The translations under genes and the position numbers were made by a program. This document shows, one piece after another, positions 11,820 through 22,460 of a stretch of 64,000 nt of DNA. Within the stretch, counting starts at the first letter, position 1; every line of letters starts with the position of its first letter. The notes beneath the pieces are model-generated. The model was not told the DNA's origin, did not search any database, and was given only the letters and a program-made list of their open reading frames with translations. Source of the stretch: Saccharomyces paradoxus. Lineage: Eukaryota; Ascomycota; Saccharomycetes; Saccharomycetales; Saccharomycetaceae. The DNA lies in assembly GCF_002079055.1 (NCBI RefSeq), contig NC_047499.1, positions 682,001-746,000 on the forward strand. The letters are read 5' to 3'.

Positions 11820-13397
11820 ATGGCTGCCGGTGAACAAGTTTCTAACATGTTTGACACTATCTTAGTCTTAGACTTTGGTTCTCAATACTCTCATTTGATT
11901 ACCAGAAGATTGAGAGAGTTCAACATCTATGCTGAGATGTTGCCATGCACTCAGAAGATCTCTGAATTGGGCTGGACTCCAAAAGGTGTCATTCTTTCTG
12001 GTGGTCCATACTCCGTGTACGCTGAAGACGCTCCTCACGTAGACCATGCTATCTTTGATTTGAACGTTCCAATCCTGGGTATCTGTTACGGTATGCAGGA
12101 ATTGGCTTGGATTAATGGTAAACAAGTTGGTCGTGGTGACAAGAGAGAGTACGGTCCTGCTACTTTAAAGGTGATTGACGATTCCAACCCTCTATTCAAG
12201 GGTATGAACGACTCCACAGTCTGGATGTCTCACGGCGATAAATTGCACGGTTTGCCAACTGGTTACAAGACCATTGCCACCTCCGATAACTCCCCATACT
12301 GTGGTATTGTCCACGAAACCAAGCCAATCTATGGTATCCAATTCCACCCAGAAGTTACACATTCTACCCAAGGTAAGACTCTTTTGAAAAACTTTGCTGT
12401 TGATTTGTGTCACGCCAAGCAAAATTGGACTATGGAAAACTTTATCGACACTGAAATAAACAGAATTAGAAAGTTGGTCGGTCCAACTGCTGAGGTCATT
12501 GGTGCTGTTTCCGGTGGTGTTGATTCCACTGTTGCTTCCAAATTGATGACAGAAGCTATCGGTGATAGATTCCATGCCATCCTGGTTGATAACGGTGTTT
12601 TGAGATTGAACGAAGCTGCTAACGTTAAAAAGACTCTTGTTGAAGGGTTAGGTATCAACTTGATGGTTGTCGATGCTTCCGAAGAATTTTTGGGTAAATT
12701 AAAGGGTGTCACTGACCCAGAAAAGAAGAGAAAGATCATCGGTAACACATTTATTCATGTCTTTGAAAGAGAAGCCGAAAAGATCAAGCCAAAAGATGGT
12801 AAGGAAATTCAGTTCTTGTTACAAGGTACCCTTTATCCAGATGTCATCGAGTCCATTTCTTTCAAAGGTCCTTCTCAAACCATTAAAACCCATCACAATG
12901 TCGGTGGTTTACTAGAAAACATGAAGTTAAAGTTGATTGAACCATTGAGAGAACTGTTTAAAGATGAAGTTAGACATCTAGGTGAATTATTAGGAATCCC
13001 TCATGATCTGGTCTGGAGACATCCTTTCCCTGGTCCAGGTATTGCCATCCGTGTTCTAGGTGAAGTTACTAAGGAACAAGTTGAAATAGCAAGAAAAGCT
13101 GATAACATTTACATTGAAGAAATCAAGAAGGCCGGTCTATACAACCAAATTTCCCAAGCCTTTGCCTGTTTGTTGCCTGTGAAATCTGTTGGTGTGATGG
13201 GTGACCAAAGAACCTATGATCAAGTTATTGCCTTGAGAGCCATTGAAACTACCGATTTCATGACTGCTGACTGGTTCCCTTTCGAACACAGCTTCTTGAA
13301 GAAAGTCGCCTCAAGAATTGTCAATGAAGTCGATGGTGTTGCTAGGGTCACTTACGATATAACTTCTAAACCTCCTGCAACCGTTGAATGGGAATGA
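11820..13397 (+). CDS. GUA1: GMP synthase (glutamine-hydrolysing)
   Basis: This 525-residue enzyme converts XMP, ATP and glutamine into GMP, the last step of de novo guanine nucleotide synthesis. The N-terminal class I glutamine amidotransferase domain shows the nucleophile Cys89 in GICYGMQ and the His/Glu pair at 176 and 178 (FHPEV). The ATP-pyrophosphatase domain begins near residue 220 with the P-loop SGGVDST at 231-237. The C-terminal dimerisation domain ends in KPPATVEWE, as in GuaA proteins generally. Codon choice is noticeably more biased toward yeast-preferred codons than in neighbouring genes, which fits high expression. The 3' side carries TA-rich polyadenylation sequence at 13425-13442. 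Confidence 0.98.
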   Translation: MAAGEQVSNMFDTILVLDFGSQYSHLITRRLREFNIYAEMLPCTQKISELGWTPKGVILSGGPYSVYAEDAPHVDHAIFDLNVPILGICYGMQELAWINGKQVGRGDKREYGPATLKVIDDSNPLFKGMNDSTVWMSHGDKLHGLPTGYKTIATSDNSPYCGIVHETKPIYGIQFHPEVTHSTQGKTLLKNFAVDLCHAKQNWTMENFIDTEINRIRKLVGPTAEVIGAVSGGVDSTVASKLMTEAIGDRFHAILVDNGVLRLNEAANVKKTLVEGLGINLMVVDASEEFLGKLKGVTDPEKKRKIIGNTFIHVFEREAEKIKPKDGKEIQFLLQGTLYPDVIESISFKGPSQTIKTHHNVGGLLENMKLKLIEPLRELFKDEVRHLGELLGIPHDLVWRHPFPGPGIAIRVLGEVTKEQVEIARKADNIYIEEIKKAGLYNQISQAFACLLPVKSVGVMGDQRTYDQVIALRAIETTDFMTADWFPFEHSFLKKVASRIVNEVDGVARVTYDITSKPPATVEWE

Positions 13398-13610
13398 TTC
13401 ATTTCTCTTCCAACATTTTTATACATATGTATATATATATATAAGTCTATAGTACAAATATAATTCATCTACGTTCAAATATTAAAGCATGCTTTTTGCA
13501 CATAACAGCCAAAAAAATGTAGGTAGAGTGTGAAAAAAAAAATTTGGTCGTACAATCTTGTACATGCGTATATATGCTTCTCTCCATAGAGCTTTTTAAA
13601 AAATGTTGTT

Positions 13611-16600
13611 CTAAAATATCAAAATTGACTCAAATGCGTTGGAATGGTCAACTCTACAACTTTTACCATTTATGTTGGTAATTTCAACGTGAGGGAAATT
13701 TAAATAGCCCTTTTTTAAAGGAATCAAATGGACTTCAAACTCCATTCTTTTCTCTTTTATTGCACAACGTTTTTGACCATGAATTAACCATTCATTACTG
13801 CTCAAAATTTCAAAAATATATCCTCCATCATTTATAATGTCTTGCCCCCATTGTTCACTAAGATTTTCCACAATTACAATATAGGGGACCGGATTGCCTA
13901 TGGTAGCCATAGTATCGTGTAGTGCATCATATCTAATTTCCATTGACTCGAATTGTACATGAAAGAATTGTTCAAAACCTGGTAATTGTACCGGAACAGT
14001 CAACTGTTTCGGCACCAGATTCCTCACATATTCATCCATATCAGTATTGCATACTACAATCCCTCTGCCCAGTTTATTCAAGCAGATCAACATTTTATCA
14101 AGGACTTTTTTTTCAATGGATAACTTTCGTATCTGCGACTTAGTTTTATTCAGGTCTATCGAAGCTTTCAACAACCTAATTATTCTGTTTTCTTTGAATG
14201 CATCGTAATCGTATTTTAACTTTTTCAAGATTTCCAATTCCCAGAATATTTTCCATTTCTCAAAGTGAATAAACCACTCAACATCACCTTCGATAAGTAC
14301 AGCGTCTGTAATAAAACAATCAAGCTGTTCTTTTAGTGTATTGTATCTAACTTTCAGATTAAAGATGTCTTTTGAATCAAAGTTACTATTGGCTGTGATT
14401 TCGTAGCAGTTAATGAAACTCTCATTTCCATCAAAAGCAACCAACGCAGGTGTAGCGGTGATATAGTCACCATATATTTTGTAATCATTTCGTGTATCTG
14501 GTGCTGATAGTTGTGAGCTGTACAAAATTACCGGCTCTTCCCTAATCGAAGAGTTTAGAAGAAATTTGAAAAAAAATATATCTTTTTTAAAAATGTCTTC
14601 CACGGAAACAGATAGTTGTAAATAACATTCAACATGAACTCTTTTAGTCTCACTGAAGGCGCCTTGATCATTTTTTTTGGTAAAGGATGTTTTGATTATT
14701 AAGTCAAAGGCGGTTATTTGATCCAACAAATAGTATTCTAGTCTAACATTCTCAAATAAAGTATTATATCTCTTCCTTGCCTGGATCTCATTCATGGAGA
14801 AACTAACAGGTACATTTTTCATGTTTCCAGCATTTTTTTGCACCTCAACCTCTACTTGCAATGATTCTAAAACGTCAGAGTGCATGCTCGTCAAGTCAAG
14901 CGCATATTCTCCCAAGTTCAAATCATGTGCCTGTCTCACCAGAACCTTGGTGCTTTCCTTACAATATATTTCTGGTACCACGATAATCCCATCTTGATTC
15001 TCCGAAAAATCCTTCACGAAAGTGATCCCCCCTACAATAATTTCGAAAGACAAGAGGGAAAATTCACCGTACATGATATCTTTACACTCCAATATCGGTT
15101 TGTTTTCACCTTTCTTCAAAAGAAAATCACTAGCTTCAAAAACTATGACATCTCCCCCTGTATTTTTCAAGGACAATCTCATTGTTTTTGTACTGACGTC
15201 TTCAGGAAATCCGTAGCTTGTCAAGTTGACTTCAATACCACTGACATTTGCTCTCACGAGATGAACTTTAGGGTTCAACGTTACTTCGAATAACCCATCC
15301 AAAGGATAAATCAAATAAATGCTATTTTTCATCTGCAAATCCATGAACTTTTTCCACCAAATTTCCTTGCTATCGTTATCTTTGCATAACTTAAGTATAT
15401 TGAGAAATGCATTACTCAAAACAGCGGATGCAGAAACCGATTCTCCATCAATTTGTAAGACATCTAACTCGGGGCAGTGGCTCAAGGAATCAATAAAGAC
15501 TTGCAATATTTTTGAACCAATGTTATTCCAATTAGTTTGAGTATAGTATTCATAACATGAAAGAAAAAGCGAGACGGCTTCCTCATATTTTTCTTCCTGA
15601 TAATAGAGCAATCCAATTTCAATGGATAAAATATCTACTATCCTTTGACGCTTCCCTTCACATTTGTTAAAGAGAGAAAGAATTTCCTTGGTAAGACCAA
15701 GGAAGTTTTCTTGGAAGACAATTTCATCAACAAAGGTTTCTTTTAATAGATCAAATTTATATGAAACTTCTGCATTAGGGTATGATCTGTCCATCAATCT
15801 ATAACCGCTTGTCGCCATAACACCTTGCACCCAGTTGTCGCGCTTCAACATTAATAACTCAGCTCTTATTTCGCACAATAGCGGATTTGAGACATTTTCA
15901 AATGGAAAATATGACAGCATAGAATTCAGAAAATAGTGTTTAAACTCCAATAACCTAACCGATTTTCTATATCCTATTGATATGGATTCAATAAAGTTCT
16001 TGATTAGTTGAAATGCTCCTACAAACGCGGTCAATGTTTGGTCATCTAATCTTAAAAGTCTTAACCTTCTAATGAAAAAATACCTATGCAATTGGAACTT
16101 GTCAAGAGTACCTTCGATTATTATGGAGCCTAAAGATTCATCTGATTTAGAAGATGATTCAAAAGGTACTTGAAGTTTCCCATCCGGCATATTCATGTTC
16201 CTGTGTAGTATTTCTTTCTTGATTTTTTGTAATTCCAGGCTTGCATCTTCCAAAATATTGAATACTACATATAACTCATACAATTTTTCCCTTGTCAAAA
16301 GCTGTTCCTCAAAGTTATTTCCTTTTTGTAAATTAGCCAAGGAATGTTGTAGATGTGTTAATCGTTTTTGAAAAATGCTTAGCACTGAAGCCTTTATCTG
16401 TTGGCTAAATTGGTTCCAAAACTCCTGCCTATCCTTGGGAGATCTATAAACCGATCGAACCTCCAAAGTTTGTATATGCGGAAAGTCTTTACCAAATTTC
16501 TCCATTAGAGATACCGATTTGAATAGATTAGAGTCTACCACTTCAGAATTGGCATACAATAAAATAATTGGTTTGTAAATCATTTTCTCTCCTGTCAATG

Positions 16601-16919
16601 AAGATACCGATTCTAGACTTGGTAGCCACTGCCTCACCAGAGGCCGTACTTTGGCCCTATACTGGTCGATAGAGATGCAATTCACTATGAGGAATCTGAT
16701 AAACGGCTGTTCATTATTGGACTTGTCTCCCTCCCCTCTATCTTCTGGGATTAGTTCAATTGGCAGCTTGTTGACCGTTCGTACAGTTCCATCAAATGCT
16801 TTCCAATGTATATTGTCTAACGGTAAAATCTGCTGAAACTCCGACCTCAGACTCTCAAATAAATCAAAAGGGTCAAAATAGCTCACGGGAACCGATCCAC
16901 AATATACTTCTTTATCCAT
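13611..16919 (-). CDS. TRS130: Trs130, TRAPPII complex subunit
   Basis: This 1102-residue protein is a large subunit specific to TRAPPII, the Golgi complex that activates the Rab GTPases Ypt31/32 in late-Golgi and endosomal traffic; it is essential in S. cerevisiae. The sequence is one uninterrupted frame starting MDKEVYCGSVPVSYFDPFDL. The N-terminal half is helical and the C-terminal half is rich in beta-strand-like alternation, in keeping with TRAPPC10-type proteins, but I see no short catalytic motif. The call rests on overall sequence memory and on the place between GUA1 and ESC1. It diverges from ESC1 with about 256 bp between the start codons. Confidence 0.94.
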   Translation of the reverse strand: MDKEVYCGSVPVSYFDPFDLFESLRSEFQQILPLDNIHWKAFDGTVRTVNKLPIELIPEDRGEGDKSNNEQPFIRFLIVNCISIDQYRAKVRPLVRQWLPSLESVSSLTGEKMIYKPIILLYANSEVVDSNLFKSVSLMEKFGKDFPHIQTLEVRSVYRSPKDRQEFWNQFSQQIKASVLSIFQKRLTHLQHSLANLQKGNNFEEQLLTREKLYELYVVFNILEDASLELQKIKKEILHRNMNMPDGKLQVPFESSSKSDESLGSIIIEGTLDKFQLHRYFFIRRLRLLRLDDQTLTAFVGAFQLIKNFIESISIGYRKSVRLLEFKHYFLNSMLSYFPFENVSNPLLCEIRAELLMLKRDNWVQGVMATSGYRLMDRSYPNAEVSYKFDLLKETFVDEIVFQENFLGLTKEILSLFNKCEGKRQRIVDILSIEIGLLYYQEEKYEEAVSLFLSCYEYYTQTNWNNIGSKILQVFIDSLSHCPELDVLQIDGESVSASAVLSNAFLNILKLCKDNDSKEIWWKKFMDLQMKNSIYLIYPLDGLFEVTLNPKVHLVRANVSGIEVNLTSYGFPEDVSTKTMRLSLKNTGGDVIVFEASDFLLKKGENKPILECKDIMYGEFSLLSFEIIVGGITFVKDFSENQDGIIVVPEIYCKESTKVLVRQAHDLNLGEYALDLTSMHSDVLESLQVEVEVQKNAGNMKNVPVSFSMNEIQARKRYNTLFENVRLEYYLLDQITAFDLIIKTSFTKKNDQGAFSETKRVHVECYLQLSVSVEDIFKKDIFFFKFLLNSSIREEPVILYSSQLSAPDTRNDYKIYGDYITATPALVAFDGNESFINCYEITANSNFDSKDIFNLKVRYNTLKEQLDCFITDAVLIEGDVEWFIHFEKWKIFWELEILKKLKYDYDAFKENRIIRLLKASIDLNKTKSQIRKLSIEKKVLDKMLICLNKLGRGIVVCNTDMDEYVRNLVPKQLTVPVQLPGFEQFFHVQFESMEIRYDALHDTMATIGNPVPYIVIVENLSEQWGQDIINDGGYIFEILSSNEWLIHGQKRCAIKEKRMEFEVHLIPLKKGYLNFPHVEITNINGKSCRVDHSNAFESILIF

Positions 16920-17175
16920 TTACTATATTAACATGTAAAGTCAACTTGACCGACTGTTTTTACCGCTTCTATACTTCACTTGATTTCAAAGACTTCCAAC
17001 CTGCACCTTTCATCATTTCATGTTCCAGTTCATTCCGCGAGCTGTTCTCAAAAAGTGAAAACAAAGGAATTTAAAATGGGAGAAGGCCTTTAGTTCTACT
17101 TAAAACAACATTGAACACGTTGTAAACTCACCAAGGAGTTAAGCACAACAACCAATAGAGTTGGACTGGAAAAAA

Positions 17176-20100
17176 ATGTCAGAAAAAAAAGGAACGTTTA
17201 ATTCAAGGACAAATAGACTTGATTTGACGACCCCAAGAAGGAAACTGAAAATACTATCATCTCTCCTTGACGCTGAAGATGGTTCTAAGACACAAGATGA
17301 ACACAGCTACTCAAGTATCCATGGTAATAAACACAAAGTAGCAAAGCCTACTCGACAACCTACTTTACGTGAATCCATTTCTTCGAGGCGAAATAGCCAT
17401 ATTCATAATAAATCCCTTCATGAAGATAGTGCGAAAGCTTTAAACTGGGTAGATTCTCTAATTAATAGGGGGAAAAGTATACTTACTACACTAGAAAAGG
17501 AGGATGCTTTGTTTGAGCGCGAACTTGAGGAGGAAAGACAACGTTTCCAGCTTCATGACTCTTTAATGAATAAATACACTGGAAACGGTAAAAGTCATCA
17601 GCGACTAGTCGATCTCAGGAAGAGCCAATATGGAACAGATACTTCTTTTCAAAATAATGATGAAATTCCCTTAGATAGTTTTATAAGTTCTCCTCTACCG
17701 GAGGCTGATGACAAGACGCCCTCAAGTATCGACTCTGATGAGGATGAAGATCTACAAGGTAAAGAATCTTTAATCAAAGACTTCGATCTCGAAAACGATG
17801 AAAGCGACTTGTCCGGAGAAGAAGAGAATACTGACGACCAAAGCAGTGCTTCAATAGTGATATTATCAGATGAAGAATATGCAGAAGAAGGAGCACTACA
17901 AGATATATCAAGTGAAGATGAATATGAAGCGCATGAGGAAGAGCAAGTTGAGATGGAGGACATGGGGCAGGGACAAACAACTATGCGTCCGAATGTGGAA
18001 TCTGCTACACAAACTAGGCTTTCTAATCCCAGTGACCACCAGGACTATTCAGAGACGGTAGAAAAGGAATCTGATGATGACAATGATGTGGAGAGCGGTG
18101 CTGAAAAGGATGAAAGTCAGGAGGAAGAAGGAACGGAACATTCGATAGATTTTTCAAAATACATGCAGCCGAGAATAGATAATACTAAGACTCTAAAATA
18201 TCAACCTGATGAGCAACAAACTTATCAAACATATTCGGAAAATGATACGTTTGATTCCGGTCCAGTAAATATTTCAGTGGATGATGACTCTGAGGATGAA
18301 GAAAGTCAAGCTGAAAGTTATTTAGCAAACGCTGGAAGTGTACGCCATAATGAACAAGAATTGGATAATAAAGAATTGATAGAAAATATCGAATCATTAG
18401 ATAGCGGATCAGAAAGTGCACAAGAAAGCGAACGAGGAAATGAAGGTGATTTTGAATATAAAGCGACAAATGGAAAAGAAAGTGCGTTAGAAGAGACCAA
18501 AAATACCAGCGAAAGCGAAGATCAAAGTTTCGAGATAGATACTAAGGACGAAATGGAACAGCATGAAAGTGGCGAGGAATCTGAAAAAAATGACAGTATC
18601 AAAAATACTTCAGTGAAAGATTTTTACGAAAATAATAATGAAGATGAATACTTAAAAAATTCTTTGAATAATGACATGGACTCTGCTAAAGGAAGAGAAA
18701 AAGATACTGTCGATGGCAAGGATTATGAGGTAATTGGGAACAGGATTGAAAGTAATCTGCGCGGAGATTCACCTGACAACTTATATAATCTCGCTGCAAG
18801 GGCTGTGCTCCAATTTCAGCAGAGTAAAAATTTGAATTGTCCTCAAAAGGAAGAGAAGGAATCTGAATTTTATACAGGGCATTCAAATAGAATTGACGTA
18901 TCAGACAGGTCTTCAGACGAACTCGAAGAGCAATTACTATCCGAAAAGGACTTCACGGGTAAAACCGGAAATGAAAATGTAAAAGTGGATCGAGATGATT
19001 CTCCACCCTGTGTTGAAATAGAGGTTGAGAAAGCTTCTGAAACGGGACGGGACCCTCCCGCAGAAAAGAAGTTGCTACCACTATCCACAGATACAACATT
19101 TAACGATTTACCAATGGGAAATGAAGACAGTGTCTATTATTCTCTTGATGACGCTGATGTTATATCAGAGAATCTCGCAAATACTCCCCTTCTAGAAACC
19201 AAACCGATTTCGACGTATGAAGTGGTAATTTCTGGATCTGTGTATAGTTCTACTTCTTACGAAGATAATGCAGTTGTCATGCCACCACAAGTAGAGTACA
19301 TTTCGCCATTTATGAATGACCCATTCAATTCCTCGAACGGTGATTGCGAGAAGAAGCATGAACTATTGAAATCAACCTTAGCAGCCCTTGCCCCAGCCTT
19401 TATCGAAGAGGATGCAAAAGTTGGAGAATCTGGAGCCACAGAATCTTATTTGACATCTAAATCTGGATGCCCGAACGCTTTCCATATAGGTGAGGAAATT
19501 GACCAGATGAGTAATTCTGATGAGACGACGAAAAACGCTAGTTCCGGAAATGAAAATGCACACAATGAAAATAAAAATCAAAATGAAGTTTTTCCTACCA
19601 TGACTACTACCGCTGACAAGTCAGCTGAAGATAACGCGGATGAAAAGTACTTTTCGGCAATTAATTATACAAATATTACAGAAGATTCTTCCTTCCAAGA
19701 GACTATCGAACCTGCTTTAGATGTGGAGGAGTATTCAAGGTTGCATGGAAAAGATACGAACAAAGTTGAGATTTCAACTGGTGATAAACATGGCAAACAG
19801 AATGAAGATGGTAGTATAACTCAAAGATCATTTGCAACCGATTTTCCAGACAATTACCAACAAAGTAACAATGGTCCCGACACTTCATCTGCTGAATTGA
19901 AAGTAAAACATAGCGATCTTGGAGAAGAATCGTTTAATAAGGGGCCTGCAAATGTTAAGGTTCATTCTGGTACTTTTGAAGACCAAAATAAAGAGGGAAG
20001 CTCTCCGGATAGTCTACTTCAAGAAACTGCTGCAAGCTTAGAAGTAAGTTATGGAGTAGTTGATTCAGAGCGTAAATGTGATGAAGAACATGTGGGTGAT

Positions 20101-22254
20101 CCATATGAAAAAGGTTATGCGGATCCAGAATCAAGCTACACTGGAAACAGTAAAGAAAGTACAACTAAAGGTATGAGGAAAGATGCTTTTGGATTACCAG
20201 AGCCGGAAAATGAAACGGTTAGTATAAATCACGAAGACGAGATACTCTTTGAAGCTAATGTCTGTTCATCTGTAGATGTTCAGAATAAAGACATACCCGC
20301 TGTTACCAATCGAGAGGCGGAAGCAAAATATGAAGAGGGTGAAAGAAAACACATTATCGAGGATATAAATTCGGACGAAGCACACATTTCCATTATCGAA
20401 AAAGTTGGTAAGACTTTGATTGAAAATAATACGGAGATCTTGGAAAAGCCATGTGTGGAAGAAATGAACGACAAAGTGTACTCTAAAAGAAGAGCAACTA
20501 CCATTGAAGGCACAACACTCTACAAAGTCAATACCAATATGCATGATGTGGTTAACCAGGCTTCCCACAGCCTTGACCGAGAACAAGGTCGTAAAGTTGA
20601 GAAAAACACTGAGGTTTCTGCAAAAGTTAAAGTAGAAATTCCGGCTTTCAGTTCGGAACTTGAATCTGTGCAATCATTGAAGCCAGAATCTGCTCACTCG
20701 AATATTTTTTCATCCCCGATTCGTGTTCTTGGAACTATGGTGAAAGGTGTGGGTAAGGTAGTCGACTTGGCCGAATCATTCGTGAAAAAAATTGATGTTA
20801 TGGATTCTGAGAGTGATGATTCTGCTGATATTGATGATGGTAATGAAGAAATGTTTGAAAACTCAGTCACTACTAATGTGTGCGATGATATGAAAAGTAT
20901 AATTATTGAAGATAAAGACGGAGATGAAGATGAAGTTGTCACACTCGGAGGAGTCACTACAAAAGCACCTAGTGGCAATGGTAACTTTAATGTAATAAAT
21001 ATCGACGCGGTGGAAAACGGTAATAATGAAGAGGACATAGTATATGACCAATACTCTGACATATTTGGACAGCAAATGAAGGATAAAAAAAGTTCGCAGA
21101 AATCAGAAGAGTCACTAGTTGAAAATTTACAATGCGAGCAGCATAGCGAGAAGAACGACCACAGCGAGGAAGAAGAAGAAGAGGATGATCCCATAGACGG
21201 AGAGGCAACATCAGCAAACACCCACGTAAGTGGTCCAGATGATATTAAGAGACAACAACTTTTAAAAAACTTAATTGATCTCGAAAATTATTCTCAGAAG
21301 CTCACTCAAGACTCCAGCCGAGGCACAAGTCAAGAAAAACGAAATGAAATAAACACAAGCCGTGAACAAGATCCCACGTTTGAAAGGCCCGTCGAAGAGG
21401 AACATGTTGGAGTCATCGAAGAAGACAGCGTTTCGGAGTTGGATATTAGCATTCAATCCACTGAGCACGAAGAATATTTTTCAAAGAAACAAGAGAGGTC
21501 AATAGAAGACCTACATTCAGAGCCGGAAGAGGATGAGCTGTTTGAATTGGAAAGACAGGTCCCTACAGGAATAGCAGTTTTTGGTAAAAGCGATGATGAA
21601 GAAAGACAACGCGGAACCATACCATCTACAGATCTTCCATCTGATCCTCCGTCTGATAGGGAAGAAAGCACAGGTTCTCATACCTATTCAAATTCGGAAA
21701 ATGCATCTGCTGGAAAGGGTGTGCCAACTTCACCAGAAGTGTATGAAATATTCTCAGACACACCAAATGAACTCCCCATGGAAATTAATAATGAACTGCC
21801 CAACACCAGTTTGGGGAAAGATGATAAAACTACGGCGACATCCGTCTTGGACGATAGGTTAGAAGATTTATCCAGCAACGATAAAAATTTCATTAACATC
21901 AAGGTAAATGAAGGTGAGGAGGGGTCTGAGCACAAAGCAGTGGATATACCCATTGAGGTAGACGTTAAAGAAGAACAAGAAGAAATACCTCCAAATCCAG
22001 TACCTGAAGAACAGAAACTGAATGAGGGACTATTCAATGATAAAGGCGGCCTAGGGAGTAATAACGATGAGGAAATCAACCGCGAAGAGGACAAATCTAA
22101 AGCAAAGAAGAAAAGCCGTAAAAGAAACTATAACAGCAGAAGAAGGAAAAGAAAAATCACAGAAGGCAGTTCTGCCGCATCAAATACTAAAAGACGTAAA
22201 AGACACGAGCCAAGAAGCCGTGGAAAAAAAACGGATTCTAGTGTTAACAAATAA
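17176..22254 (+). CDS. ESC1: Esc1, nuclear-periphery anchor for silent chromatin
   Basis: This 1692-residue acidic protein lines the inner nuclear envelope, binds Sir4 and helps tether telomeres; it also influences nuclear basket structure and plasmid partitioning. The first 170 residues (TTPRRKLKILSSLLDAED, SWVDSLINRG-like) and the last 60 (strongly basic, KKKSRKRNYNSRRRKRKIT) are close to the S. cerevisiae protein I remember. The long middle is Glu/Asp/Ser-rich and much more diverged, and it makes the protein some tens of residues longer than S. cerevisiae Esc1 (about 1658). The start is the ATG at 17176; the frame is open to a TTG five codons earlier, which I ignore. No enzymatic motif is visible. 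Confidence 0.95.
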   Translation: MSEKKGTFNSRTNRLDLTTPRRKLKILSSLLDAEDGSKTQDEHSYSSIHGNKHKVAKPTRQPTLRESISSRRNSHIHNKSLHEDSAKALNWVDSLINRGKSILTTLEKEDALFERELEEERQRFQLHDSLMNKYTGNGKSHQRLVDLRKSQYGTDTSFQNNDEIPLDSFISSPLPEADDKTPSSIDSDEDEDLQGKESLIKDFDLENDESDLSGEEENTDDQSSASIVILSDEEYAEEGALQDISSEDEYEAHEEEQVEMEDMGQGQTTMRPNVESATQTRLSNPSDHQDYSETVEKESDDDNDVESGAEKDESQEEEGTEHSIDFSKYMQPRIDNTKTLKYQPDEQQTYQTYSENDTFDSGPVNISVDDDSEDEESQAESYLANAGSVRHNEQELDNKELIENIESLDSGSESAQESERGNEGDFEYKATNGKESALEETKNTSESEDQSFEIDTKDEMEQHESGEESEKNDSIKNTSVKDFYENNNEDEYLKNSLNNDMDSAKGREKDTVDGKDYEVIGNRIESNLRGDSPDNLYNLAARAVLQFQQSKNLNCPQKEEKESEFYTGHSNRIDVSDRSSDELEEQLLSEKDFTGKTGNENVKVDRDDSPPCVEIEVEKASETGRDPPAEKKLLPLSTDTTFNDLPMGNEDSVYYSLDDADVISENLANTPLLETKPISTYEVVISGSVYSSTSYEDNAVVMPPQVEYISPFMNDPFNSSNGDCEKKHELLKSTLAALAPAFIEEDAKVGESGATESYLTSKSGCPNAFHIGEEIDQMSNSDETTKNASSGNENAHNENKNQNEVFPTMTTTADKSAEDNADEKYFSAINYTNITEDSSFQETIEPALDVEEYSRLHGKDTNKVEISTGDKHGKQNEDGSITQRSFATDFPDNYQQSNNGPDTSSAELKVKHSDLGEESFNKGPANVKVHSGTFEDQNKEGSSPDSLLQETAASLEVSYGVVDSERKCDEEHVGDPYEKGYADPESSYTGNSKESTTKGMRKDAFGLPEPENETVSINHEDEILFEANVCSSVDVQNKDIPAVTNREAEAKYEEGERKHIIEDINSDEAHISIIEKVGKTLIENNTEILEKPCVEEMNDKVYSKRRATTIEGTTLYKVNTNMHDVVNQASHSLDREQGRKVEKNTEVSAKVKVEIPAFSSELESVQSLKPESAHSNIFSSPIRVLGTMVKGVGKVVDLAESFVKKIDVMDSESDDSADIDDGNEEMFENSVTTNVCDDMKSIIIEDKDGDEDEVVTLGGVTTKAPSGNGNFNVINIDAVENGNNEEDIVYDQYSDIFGQQMKDKKSSQKSEESLVENLQCEQHSEKNDHSEEEEEEDDPIDGEATSANTHVSGPDDIKRQQLLKNLIDLENYSQKLTQDSSRGTSQEKRNEINTSREQDPTFERPVEEEHVGVIEEDSVSELDISIQSTEHEEYFSKKQERSIEDLHSEPEEDELFELERQVPTGIAVFGKSDDEERQRGTIPSTDLPSDPPSDREESTGSHTYSNSENASAGKGVPTSPEVYEIFSDTPNELPMEINNELPNTSLGKDDKTTATSVLDDRLEDLSSNDKNFINIKVNEGEEGSEHKAVDIPIEVDVKEEQEEIPPNPVPEEQKLNEGLFNDKGGLGSNNDEEINREEDKSKAKKKSRKRNYNSRRRKRKITEGSSAASNTKRRKRHEPRSRGKKTDSSVNK

Positions 22255-22307
22255 ACAAAATGTATGAAATAATATATAATCAGTAATAATTATTGCGATG
22301 CGTTTAT

Positions 22308-22315
22308 CTAAACGA
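22308..22315 (-). promoter_or_regulatory. AR1/Upc2-type element upstream of ERG8
   Basis: On the minus strand this reads TCGTTTAG, the AR1 element known from anaerobic DAN/TIR promoters and related to the sterol response element bound by Upc2/Ecm22. It lies about 145 bp before the ERG8 ATG, sensible for a sterol-pathway gene. Function is inferred. Confidence 0.45.
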
Positions 22316-22460
22316 GATTCACTGGAAAAAAGTTCGGTTTTAAGGCGGAGTTAACGTCATGTCGAATTGAAAGGAAGAATATATAAATAATGGAAAAACA
22401 AAAAGGTGTGAAAAAGTATCTTTGAAGGCATTCTAATAGGTCAATCGGCTGATTCGAGAA

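Noticed and set aside
20694-21221. 175-codon frame antisense to ESC1
   Set aside because: Ser-rich shadow of Glu/Asp codons on the other strand, with no independent support.
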